Shown here: piece after piece, positions 1 through 9,795 of the stretch | Layout of the letters: each line of letters opens with the position of its first letter | How positions within the stretch are numbered: position 1 is the stretch's first letter | NCBI GenBank assembly: GCA_964019415.1 | Contig: OZ025886.1 | Location: forward strand, 1,735,384-1,799,383 | Length of the DNA: 64,000 nt | Reading direction: 5' to 3' | From: Ianthella basta | Taxonomy: Eukaryota > Porifera > Demospongiae > Verongiida > Ianthellidae | Program-made: the position numbers and the translations under genes | The notes under the pieces: generated by a model | The model's input: only the letters and a program-made list of their open reading frames with translations | Database searches by the model: none | Told to the model about the DNA's origin: nothing

Positions 1-33
1 TAGCAGCTGTCCGGTAAGCAGAGGGTGCTGTAG

Positions 34-564
34 CTATAGGAGTAGTAGAATGCACAGAATCGATAGGAAGCAGCTTGCAATTGGGAGAAGATGAACGCAT
101 ACATTATGCCAGCAACGATGAGAAACACAACATTCATCACAATGGTGCCTATGCTCAAGCCAGTGCTGATGCATGCATTGGTTTTCTGCGTGGGTCCATG
201 GCGAGAATGGCAGGACAAGAGCTGGGGTGGTGCAGACACTGCAGCAGATGAGTGTAACACTGGGCATAAGGGCGGTGGTGTGACCCAGGTGTGGTCTTCC
301 ACTGGCAGTGCCAAGGATACTACTGATGTGACTGTTGGATGGGATGCTACCACCATGGCCACTGTAGAGGCGTCCGTGCTCAGAGGGCAGACTGCCTGTC
401 CGACATAGCCAGGGGGATTCCTCTGGGGAAGAAAGGATCTGGGCTGCTGAAGGAACTGGGCCAGAGTGGGTTGGTTGATCTGACTCAGACTGTGGCTGGG
501 GGAAGGACTGCAAGTCATGCTCAGGGGCAGTCATTGCATATAGGGTAAAGTAGTATGCAAACAC
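34..564 (-). CDS. Possible exon of a small proline-rich membrane protein, copy A
   Basis: A 176-codon open stretch on the minus strand whose start is Pro/Ser/Gln-rich (reads TAPEHDLQSFPQPQSESDQ). The opening is clearly related to the stretch at 814-1250, which has the same order of a PxHDLQ motif, a Gln/Pro-rich segment, an SSP motif and then an (M)SDR/CRTG-like segment. A good transmembrane-like segment (IVMNVVFLIVAGIMYAF) occurs near 90-170 but in a different frame from the proline-rich start, so either a frameshift or an intron separates them. No family is recognised with confidence. A proline-rich head followed by a membrane helix resembles CD225/dispanin topology, but that is only an analogy. 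It could be a decayed duplicate. Confidence 0.3.
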   Translation of the reverse strand: MFAYYFTLYAMTAPEHDLQSFPQPQSESDQPTHSGPVPSAAQILSSPEESPWLCRTGSLPSEHGRLYSGHGGSIPSNSHISSILGTASGRPHLGHTTALMPSVTLICCSVCTTPALVLPFSPWTHAENQCMHQHWLEHRHHCDECCVSHRCWHNVCVHLLPIASCFLSILCILLLL

Positions 565-813
565 ACTTTGTGATCAAGTGTCAGGAACTTATCCAAAACT
601 TGTGTGGAAGCATATTAAATCAATTTTCCTAGCCAAAGCTCTAGCAGCAAACCACTGCATACCCCGAAGCAAGGGCACATGACATAACACTGCTGCGTGG
701 GTACCTATAGCTAGTTGGCTTAGTCTGGCTTGCTATACTACTATTATACTAGGTTGCTAGACCACGCACAGGATAGTGCCCTGTGCATGTAATTCATGAT
801 CATTAATCCATAC

Positions 814-1250
814 TTAAGTTATTTTAATATTTGATGTTGACATGGTAGCTATATATATATACCCTATTATTGTTACGCTCAAGAGATTGCTGAGTTTCGC
901 AGTGACTTTCCTTGTGGTTCCCCGAGTGACACTGGTGACAATGGCAAGGATAAGAGCTGGGATGGTACAGACGAGAGGGAAGAGGCACAGGAGGCCGCAG
1001 ATCATCGAGAAGATGGCGTTCAGAAGGGCATCCCTTGCCATTTCGTCGTCTTCTACCGTGATCGGCTGGTAGCCCCGCCTGTCCGACATATACTCTCGAC
1101 CAGGCGGATTCGTCTGGGGCGAGGAAGAGTTTGGGCTGTAGAGGACGCTAGGCGAAGCGGGCTGGTATCCACCTTCTGGGTACTGTTGATCTGCGGGCTG
1201 TGGCTGGTGAATGATCTGTAGATCGTGCCCAGGAGCATCTATCCCTTAAG
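814..1250 (-). CDS. Possible terminal exon of a small proline-rich membrane protein, copy B
   Basis: One minus-strand frame stays open from a possible splice acceptor (ttaag at about 1240) to a stop at 814. It begins APGHDLQ, runs through a Gln/Pro/Ser-rich segment (QPQPADQQYPEGGYQP) and reaches MSDRRGYQPITVEDDEMARD. It then enters a hydrophobic segment (FSMICGLLCLFPLVCTIPAL) and, after a basic stretch, a second one (LLSVTIIGYIYIATM). The layout is a cytosolic proline-rich head with two membrane segments. An in-frame stop lies just upstream of the acceptor, so an upstream exon is needed or the copy is broken. The related stretch at 34-564 makes this a likely tandem pair. Function is unknown. 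Confidence 0.35.
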
Positions 1251-1289
1251 GCAACGTATAGTGCAGTGTGGACGCCAGTACAATACTAA

Positions 1290-3398
1290 ATCGTGAGAGG
1301 AAGCGAGTTAACCTCTCAATCTGTCCTTATAGACAAGCAACATGTGCATATACGCTGCATGCCGCGAATGCGTAGTTATGTACACGGCCAAATGTACATC
1401 ATATTACCCGTTGCTAGGTGGCTGCTATGTTTATTGTGTGTGGGTTTGTGTAAGACACAAATGTGCCAAACGATCTCCAGAGGTGCATGTGAGGAGAGTT
1501 ATATGTCTAGCTATAGCCAACGCTTTTACGTCTATACCCGGGTATTTTAGTTTAACCTGGTTACACAGGGTTAATCTCATTCATGCATGGGAGCGGCCTA
1601 TGTCGCAACCGTTTAGCTTGGGTTAACAGTCAGATGTGCAGTACATGCCTACGGGTGAGGTCTCGATCTTTCTCGCCTCACACATGTGCAGTGTCTATGG
1701 TGCACATGTGCAGTACCTAACTGACGTGCATGATTCATTAAGCAAATTGAGCAAGAGTGGTACCATATCACCCGTTGCCAGGTGGCTGCTAAACTGTGAC
1801 TCGGACTCAGTCTAGCTAATTGAGCTAACTCAGTATGTCTGAAGGCAAGGCATACACTGCTGGTGAAAATTGTACAAAATCATATTACCTATTGCTAAGT
1901 AGGTGGTTAACATTGTAATAATAATGTACCAGACCATCTCCAGAGATGTGAGGAGGGTTATATCAAAAGTATATAATAAAGACTGGCAGTTGATTAGTGA
2001 TCAACTACCAGTGCTTATGTATGGCATATAATATGTGTAGCTCTCACTTTGTCAGCAGGAGCAGCCTACATTACAACTGTTAAATCTGGGCTAAACAGGG
2101 TCAGGTGACCCTGTGCATGTGCAGTTCCTATGGGGACAGGGTTACCACCTCGCACATGCACACAGTCTGTGCATGATGTGGATGCGCAGTATGATTCAGT
2201 AAGCACCACAAGTGAGAGTGGCAAGCACAGGCTGAATTAACATGGTTCAATTTATCCCAGTCTTCCTTTGGACTACGTCCTCAAGTATGACAGAGTAATG
2301 GCAACCTGCAAGAATTGTTTCCACCATGTGATTTGCACTCTCTTTTGGAGAGTGACTTATAATTACATAGTTGTTGGGGCCTCTCCCCAGGTGTGGCATG
2401 TACATTGCTAATCATTGTGAGGCCCAGCACTCTTAACATCAAGCTAGGGCTCTGCTAGCTTGGCACACGGCCTGTTAGTTAATAATCCCCTCAGGGCATG
2501 CTCAGAGCAATGCATGTATATATATGCATCGGTGATAATTTATTTGTAACAGTTTGTTTAAATTAATTTTGCATGCAACTGCCAAATGTCAAGATGCACC
2601 CAAACACTGTAAAATACAATGAAGAAAGCCCAAGTCAGTATAATGATTTATGTGAGGAATAAATATGTGTGGGTAACTATTTGTTGGTGTTCCTGCCATT
2701 TAGTGTAGTAGATAGCATCTGGATATAATGGTGGAGTGATCTCCAGTCGTTCCATCTGTGCACATGGAGAAGGTCACAGCTAGTGCAGTTTGGACATAAG
2801 CTAGGACAGTCACGCTCTATTGTTATACAGCTTAGCTTTCTTATCCAATTACTTGCACTGTGTTCCCAAGAAATGAGCTTGAATTTGCATGGAAATATAA
2901 GCCGGCCCTGACACAATAAAATTGGCAGTATATGTACGTTTGATTGCATGTGCTGAAGTGCACAACACAGGGGCCTAGCTGTCACAAAGTAAACGATCCC
3001 CTTGGATCAATTTCCGCAGCATGCCCTTGCTGTATATACCTAAACTGTCCCCCCACTGCATGCTGTAAGATATCTATCCCCCCTTCACAATGCCAACACA
3101 AACGAGAGAGGGAAGTGTGCTTGACGGCACATTGACTAGAAATGAAAATGAAGAATTTAGATTACACAGCGGTGTTCAGGTGAGTATATATACTTGCAGG
3201 ACAATGGGCTATTTAAAGAGGGGCAGAGTCAGTACGTGTACTTGAACTCCACCATTTTCCAAGCAGTGACACAACATACTGAACACAATTGCTATGGACT
3301 ATAAAGAGCTAGTCGTCTAATCTATATAGAATTATTACTACTAGAATATTATACTATATACATGTATAATGAAAGAGTGAAGAGTGCTGAAATTTCCA
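1290..3398. other. Intergenic stretch without recognised gene
   Basis: AT-rich DNA with short open frames only. A few short sequences recur (for example the word gtgcagtac near 1636, 1688 and 1709), but no protein family, RNA gene or terminal repeat is seen. It ends at the 3' side of the first CARD-like gene, and its sequence next to that gene differs from the 3' flanks of the other two copies. Confidence 0.5.
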
Positions 3399-6067
3399 CT
3401 ACACGAACTCATCCACCACTTCCATGATTTTACGAGCAGGAACAACTGAGTTTACTTTCAAGTAAAGCTTACAGCCCTTAATGGCATTCGTCATTGCCAA
3501 TTCTCTGTCCCTGTTGATGACACACATGATGGCCTTTACATAGTGGTATGTGGCTCGTTGGCGGGGAGTGAGCTTACCAAAGTTGTCAGGTTCTTCAACT
3601 TCCCTCACGAGTGAGGACAGGGTGGAAGCTGCTGCAATGGCTCCTATGTTGTTCCCCACTTTAGAGAGTAAGAGGGCTACCCTCGCATCTAGTTGAATCT
3701 TTAGCAATGTGACTATCATAGTAAATGGCTGCATCCACTCTGAAAGAGTCCGACTAATTTCGCATGCCTTGTTGGAAATGTTGCTGATGTTTGTCAGTGT
3801 CTTTACATCCAGAAGCTCATGATGCTCCTCCACTCTAAAAAGGATTCTTCTAGCTTCTTGCATCACTACCAGAGCTGTGGTGTAGTCTGGTTCACACATA
3901 GCAGAAAGCTCATGGGCTTGTTTGAGGTACTGCCCTGAGAGGTCCCTATCACTTCCAAGCATACAAATGGAGAGGAGGTAGTTTAAGCGAAATTGCAGGT
4001 AGACTGGATTCATGCAGTCTGGCCTCTTGGTCCACTCCAATGCCTCCTGAAAGAGATGTGCATTGTCCGATGTGGCATAAACAGCTCCTAAGACATTGAT
4101 GATCTGGAGGTCAATTGGTAACTGCTTCTTTCCTCGAATGAGCTGATAAACAAGGTTGCATTTTGTGGGGTCAGATCCTCCTAGATACAATAGCTTGATG
4201 ACCAGGTCACCATGAGTCTTGCTTTTCAAAGGCCCTCCAAATTTTATCAGTGGCATCCCAAAACTTGGAGATGTATGGCCAACTAGCAATTGTTTCTGTT
4301 TCACCTCCCTATGGACACTCAATGCTGAACCACATGATTGACTATATGTGGATAAGGGGGTCATCTTTGTGGCTTCACCTTTCCCCAAGTTGTCTTCAAA
4401 GAAGTACAATAGAGATGACATCAGTTCAGGATATTCCCAAACTGCAAGTGAGTCGGTGTCATGGGAACTGTTGCCAGGTGAGTCGGTCCCATGGGTGCTG
4501 TTGCCAGGTTGTTCTGATGTGGCTTGTACAGGGGTAGGCATGGAGATGGGGTTGGGCTCTGACTTGTTGCTGACAGAATCAACTGAAGACTCAGGATTCA
4601 GGGCACAAAAAGTTGTCCGTTTCATTGCCATTGCATCTTTCTCAGGTTCATTCAAATGGTGCTTCAGTTCTTTCGCCAGCAGTGTGTGTCCAGGGAGGCA
4701 ATCTTGCTCACCACTGTCATACAGCACTTCCACCAGGATTAGTAGATTCTCCAAATCTTGTTCACACAGGTGGTCCAGTAGCATGTGGAAGGCTAGGTCA
4801 GGGTCACTGGTGTGTTTTATTCGATACATCTGCTTTTGGCCCAACACACCTCGTGAGAAAAGCTTTCCTAGAATACATGAGTAAGTGAAGTAGAGATGGT
4901 TTTCAAAGAGCTCGTACATTTGTTGCATGGCCTTCTTGCCAACAGTCAATTGGTGTTCTTTGCTCATTTCCAGCTCTCCATCATGATCATCACAGTAGAT
5001 CTACATTGAAGTGAATCTATAAATGGTACAAGAGAACGAACCTGAAGACCAAGCAGTGGTAACCCCTATGTACATGGCAAGACTGAAAGTGATACTGAAG
5101 ATGGTCTGTCTCATGACCGGTGTGGCCATGCATTCTGTTATGAATTAAAGGCACATACTGAAGATTCAGTTTGTTACTTGTCACTTTTACTGTGTGTTAT
5201 AGTATGCATGCAATCAAGCCTCACATGACCAGTACCACAATTGCCATGTCATGCAGTATAGTGCACAACCATATATATGCATGCACTGCAGAATCTTAAA
5301 CTCATGCATATCACTGTGCTATGCATTACATGCGGGCATACAATGAAGTGCACATTGCATATTGCGTTTATACAGTAATTATTATGGTCTGTCTCTCAAG
5401 GATTTGATTGCTAAACAAAATGATCATGACATTCAAGTTGTTTGATCTCCTCTATATAGTATACAGGCTGCACCACTGTCTGCCTACCAGTATGTCAGGG
5501 CATGCAAGGTTAACTGATAATGTCAGAGTTAGGATGTGGGGTACATGTATATACACACGTACACTACTGCGTAGATACTACGTAGATACTGCGTAAACAC
5601 TGCTGCTGCGCATGACCAGGGCTCGTGTGTGCCCTAACACCTAGCAGTGGGACACTGCGTGCCAATGCCTGTGTCCCATAAGTACATGCCATAACTGCAG
5701 GCGCATATCCGTAAACAAGCGCGAACGCTATCCGACCAATCTGGGAACCACGATGTTCTTTTCATCGCTGACAGAGCATTGAGTAGCTCCTCTTATGCGG
5801 GTAAGAACGCAAAGTTATTGATCGCTAGCTTGAATAGTAGATTGCGTTCGATCGGTCGTACACTTAGGTACGATATGTTTCTGAATCTATCAGCTGACTC
5901 GTTACTATACACAAAAGGCAAAAGATGCTGTTGTGGAGAAACAGACTCACGGTTGAAGGTTCTTCATCACTGACCGAAATTGAATATATGACACTAGTGG
6001 TCGGGACTCGTGGACAATATTCCGTATCATTGTTATCGCGCGATCGCTGCATCACATCACACAACAT
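3399..6067 (-). CDS. CARD-like / helical-repeat protein, tandem gene 1 (two coding exons)
   Basis: The main exon is 5000-3399, and a short first coding exon is proposed at 6067-5951. Exon 1 reads MLCDVMQRSRDN and ends EEPST at a strong GTGAGT donor. Exon 2 opens after a tag acceptor in the same phase (IYCDDHDGELE) and runs into MSKEHQLTVG without a stop, giving about 572 residues. In numbering from MSKEH, residues 10-105 have death-fold, CARD-like spacing (CILGKLFSRGVL, then a D-x-A-x3-LLD-x-L motif, then a final LxxLYDSG helix). Residues 110-190 are a Ser/Asn/Pro linker. From 200 to the end the protein is all helical, with TPR-like character. There is no signal peptide, so it is probably a cytosolic adaptor. 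The CARD assignment is by pattern only. Its 3' flank differs from those of genes 2 and 3. Confidence 0.6.
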
Positions 6068-6671
6068 CGTATTCACGGGTGCATGTGACGACACAACCAC
6101 CGCGTGGTACGACGGGAAAGACAGAAGAGTTATAGGGACAGTCTAGTGAACTGCCACAAGGGCACTCTTTTAGGTTTGTACGTACTTGCGTGCTTTAGTA
6201 TAATGGATCATAATATTTTCATCGACCCGACATCCTATATACCTTACATTATAATACAGCTAACTCACCTTCAAGTCGTAACTCTGCGTGACCTATGCTA
6301 CTTGTCTTTCATTCAACCATGTGCTGTATAACTATGAATTCGTAATATTCCACTACCATAGCTACGATTGAATTGTGAGCATCAGTTAATGAAATTCAGA
6401 CTGAATAATGCCTGTGTATGAATGGCCACATCTAGCAAAAAACACCAGAGGTTTGTTTGTGCTTTGTGGAAAGTCACTATACAAATATGATACAGTCTTT
6501 TGCTGTGCAATAATTCAATTACTGCATGCAGACTGTAATAAGAAAAATCCTCATTGCAGCACATATATACAATGCTATGGTGCACAAACTTAAAGCAACA
6601 TGTAGGGAATTAGCATTATCATGATATACAAATAGCACAATAGTTGAGTGTACAAAACACTTTCGAGTCAT

Positions 6672-6865
6672 AAATGAACAGCATTGTTCCTATTCATCAA
6701 CAATTTCCATTAATCTTTTGAGCTGGTGCTACCCATTTCACTTTGAGGTACAGGTCACGGTACGGTTGAAGGTTCTTCATCACTGACTGAAATTGAATAT
6801 AGGACACTAATGGTCGGGACTCATGGACAATATTCCATATCATTGTTATCGCACGATCGCGAGTT
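6672..6865 (-). pseudogene. Collapsed relic of a CARD-like gene, in unit 1
   Basis: Bases 6672-6758 match the last ~85 bp of the CARD-like genes (compare 9780-9867). They are joined directly, at an acgg microhomology, to bases matching the first coding exon (compare 5950-6040). The whole body of the gene between 3' end and first exon is gone. This is what a large internal deletion of a complete gene copy would leave. Confidence 0.65.
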
Positions 6866-7449
6866 GCAGAGTTGGGCAGAAGAAATCCCTGCGTGAATGG
6901 CCACAGAAAGTGTGCATTAAAATAGCGAATTTAGAATAGAAGTAGAAACATTAGATTGACTTGATAATAGTGCTATAACATACGGCACATAACCTTTTCT
7001 ATACCTGCAGCCGTAGTATCCTATTAATATGCAATTTGGTGCATGATCCATGATCCATGTACAAATTATTATAGAATGGCCACTCACATTCAATTCATGA
7101 CAATACACAGTCTTGTACAATGCTTGTAACTCTGCATGACATTGTGCAGTGGTGCATCACCAATTAACCTAACATAAATTATATAACATTCCACTGTGAT
7201 AGCTACGATTGAATTATGCACAATCAATAGTTAATGGTATTCAGACTACATGAATGTGGATGCATGGCTACTAAAGCAACACCAGAGGTTTGTGTGTGCT
7301 TTGTGCAATAAGCAACGATACCTATATATAATTATATTGATGCAGTCACCATTGTGCTATGCAATTACTGCAGATTGACTAAAATAAATAACAAGCCTCA
7401 ATGCATGATAAAGCAATTTTGAAGAGGTTACACAAACTATCCCAAATGG

Positions 7450-7760
7450 TCAACAGATCATCTCGCCTTCTGCATCAAGCACCATCAGGGCAATAGATGG
7501 CCACTCCTCCTCCCCAACCACATCTGTCTCTTCTGTAGGTCGACTTTTTATCCTGGGATAGAGATCACACCATCAGGACACTCTGTGTCCAGCCATGTCT
7601 CACTAATAGATAGGAACAGCTCACCGTTTCTGATGGGAGTAACGAGGTCATAAATCTCATCAAAGCATCGGTGCAGACTTTGCACATTGAGGTGACAGAA
7701 AAACTGACTACACTTTTCTTTATTACCTCACTTAGGCTCAATGCCACTAAGATATCAACA
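7450..7760 (-). mobile_element. Non-LTR retrotransposon endonuclease fragment, unit 1
   Basis: Translated in shifting minus-strand frames, this stretch shows hallmarks of an APE-type endonuclease from a CR1/L2/Jockey-group LINE: an LNVQSL start motif, ISETWLD followed by a DGVISIPG segment, and then RRDRCGWGGGVAIY. Frameshifts and stops interrupt it. No reverse transcriptase follows on its 3' side (lower coordinates), so it is an isolated fragment and not part of the RT piece at 8929-9706, which lies on the wrong side. Confidence 0.6.
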
Positions 7761-7860
7761 TCATCCTCACTAGGCCTAGATCTGATAGCGGGGGTCAGCA
7801 GCACTAGGCACAAGACCAACTATCATCTATCATTAACACAGGGTAAATACAGCTACTGTT

Positions 7861-8095
7861 CAACCAATCCCATGTGGTCACATGACATTGAGGATTGCAT
7901 AAACACATGGGATTGGGTCAATACAGTGAAGCTACTGTTGACCCAGTCCCATGTTGTCACATGACATTGTGGATTGCATAACCACATGGGATTGGGTCAA
8001 TACAGTGAAACTACTGTTGACCCAGTCCCATGTGGTCACATGACATCGAGGTTTGCATTACCACATGGGATTGGGTCCCATGTGGTTACATGTCA
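7861..8095. repeat. 79-bp tandem repeat with internal palindrome, locus 1
   Basis: About three units start at 7871, 7950 and 8029 (period 79). Each unit has inverted arms (aatcccatgtggt ... accacatgggatt) around a spacer of about 24 bp. The array is followed directly by a tRNA-like SINE body. The same array-plus-body arrangement recurs at 14.25 kb and 58.98 kb, so it is one repeat family. Confidence 0.8.
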
Positions 8096-8506
8096 TTGCT
8101 ACATAGGCGTAAATTATATTCAGCAACCCACGGAGTGACACTTGGCTAGATGAGTCAGTTAGCCGATTTGTAATCCAAAGTTCCGGTTCGAGCGCAGGGA
8201 TAGGATTTTTTTCACATCTTCCTTTACTCGGCGCAATGAAGTGAGGTATAAATAGCACAAATTGTACCTCCTTCTTCGGTTGCGCTCGAAAAACAGTAAC
8301 CGATCTCAGGTCTGCCTACCATCTAGTATGGGCCATACGTAGTATGGGGGACTGGTGTACCGAAGGCATGGTCTCACCGCCTGGAGCTAGATCCGTTGCG
8401 CTGAAAGCTTGACTGCCTGGGGAGCTGTTTGGGTGTGGTTTGGAGTTGTTCACTCAGCCCATTTCACGTGTAGTCTTCGTGATCGCCCCATTCCGGCCGG
8501 AACAAC
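8096..8506 (+). mobile_element. tRNA-derived SINE-like body, locus 1
   Basis: After the palindromic array, a tRNA-like head spans about 8132-8200, with a box A-like segment (tggctagatgagtcagtta) and a box B (ggttcgagcgc, 8184-8194). The anticodon-loop-like ttgtaat resembles tRNA-Thr(TGU), but the fold is degenerate. The tail, with the gatccgttgcgctgaaagct motif, ends near 8506 where similarity to the copy at 59.8 kb stops. Confidence 0.6.
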
Positions 8507-8928
8507 ATTTCCCACCGGACCGTTGGAGCACAACCAGTGGTGTCTCCTCGTGAGACTTGCCAAATTGTGGGACTCAAGTCAAGTACTTCCACGTGGTGAG
8601 TCCTGGGCAACGCAAATGCGGCTAAACTTGACACCCTTTTTGCACCAAGAGACTGGCAATTTCGTATACTGCAGATTGAGTTGGTTCGACGAAGATTTAA
8701 TTGATGCAGCGTTTATTCTACCTACATAAGAAGTTTTTGTCAATAATCCTTATGCTCCAACTGCTAGGTAACTCCTCCTGAAGGATCGATCAGTTTTGTA
8801 AACAATATACACCAATAAATAGCAGTAGCAACAGTACATGTCATTGTGCTCATGGGTCTGCTGTCCACTGGGAGTGCAATGTTGGATGTGGTACACTATT
8901 CACTGCCTGTAGCTGCCTGTAGCTGACA

Positions 8929-9706
8929 CTAGCTCCAGCTACCACCCTGCCCTACTGCCTCCTTTTCTCGACACTTCCTAGACAGACTCATAAATTGAGT
9001 TTTGTGCACATTCATTGCCAGGCCATTCATACCAAGCCATGTAGTAAGTCTTGTAAGGTCATCCGTGAGCACCTCTTCCACCACTTTGGCACTTTTGCCA
9101 GAGAAATATACAGTAGTGTCATCAGCATACAACATTACTGTGTTTTTCAGCAACACTGCTTGCAGGTCATTCACAAATATCCTGAAAAGTAATGGTCCTA
9201 AAATAGACCCTTGTGGGACACCCACATGTATATTGGCCCACTCAGAGATTGCATCTCCATGAACCATACACTGCCTCCTGTCACTAAGATAGTTTCTGAA
9301 CAACTCCAAAGTTTCACCTCGAAAACCATACAGAGAAAATTTCTGCAGCAATAAGTTGTGATTGACAGAGTCAAATGCCTTACTATGATCAATGAAGGCA
9401 GATCCAACTATTTCATTCTTATCCAGGCAATCTCTTCAGTCTTCCACGCTTTTCAAAAGGACATCCTGTGTACAGTGATTTGGCCTAAAGCCAGATTGAG
9501 CTTCATGGAGGATGTCATGCTTGTCAAGGTACCTGGAGACTTGCATGTGTATCAACAATTCAAAAACCTTCACAACTGGGAGGATAAAAATGGGGCAATA
9601 GTCCTCTATAGTTCTCGGTTTATCTGTCTTGGGGATAGGAATGATCTTGGCTGCTTTTCATTCAGAAGGGATCTGAGATACCCTAGCTCAAACTAGAGTA
9701 AAGTAG
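8929..9706 (-). mobile_element. Non-LTR retrotransposon reverse transcriptase fragment, unit 1
   Basis: The minus strand encodes an RT core with family motifs in order: IIPIPKTDKPRTIEDY, HEAQSGFRPNHCTQDVLL, AFIDHSKAFDSVNH (first catalytic Asp), a GVPQGSILGPLLF segment and MLYADDTTVYF (catalytic YADD). It ends in the thumb. One in-frame stop lies between the second and third motifs. Endonuclease and 3' tail are missing, so this is a dead fragment of a CR1/L2/Jockey-group element. It was copied with the 6.4-kb unit. Confidence 0.85.
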
Positions 9707-9795
9707 GGACTTATTATTGTCATGATATACAATCATGCAGCAGAATTGTTGACTGTACAGAATACTGTGGTATTATTATATGAACAGCATTGTTC

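Noticed and set aside
5779..5973. Plus-strand 64-codon frame conserved at 12188-12382
   Set aside because: Conservation comes from the recent 6.4-kb duplication; the opposite strand carries the first coding exon of the CARD-like genes.
8132..8200. A functional tRNA gene
   Set aside because: Box A and B are recognisable but the arms do not pair well and the unit is repeated with a SINE-like tail; it is treated as tRNA-derived.
8409..8729. Plus-strand 106-codon frame conserved at 14800-15120
   Set aside because: It overlaps the SINE-like body and is conserved only because of the duplication; the third SINE copy does not keep the frame.
7450..9706. Endonuclease and RT pieces as one LINE interrupted by a SINE
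   Set aside because: On the minus strand the endonuclease should lie at higher coordinates than the RT, but the order is reversed, so they are separate fragments.
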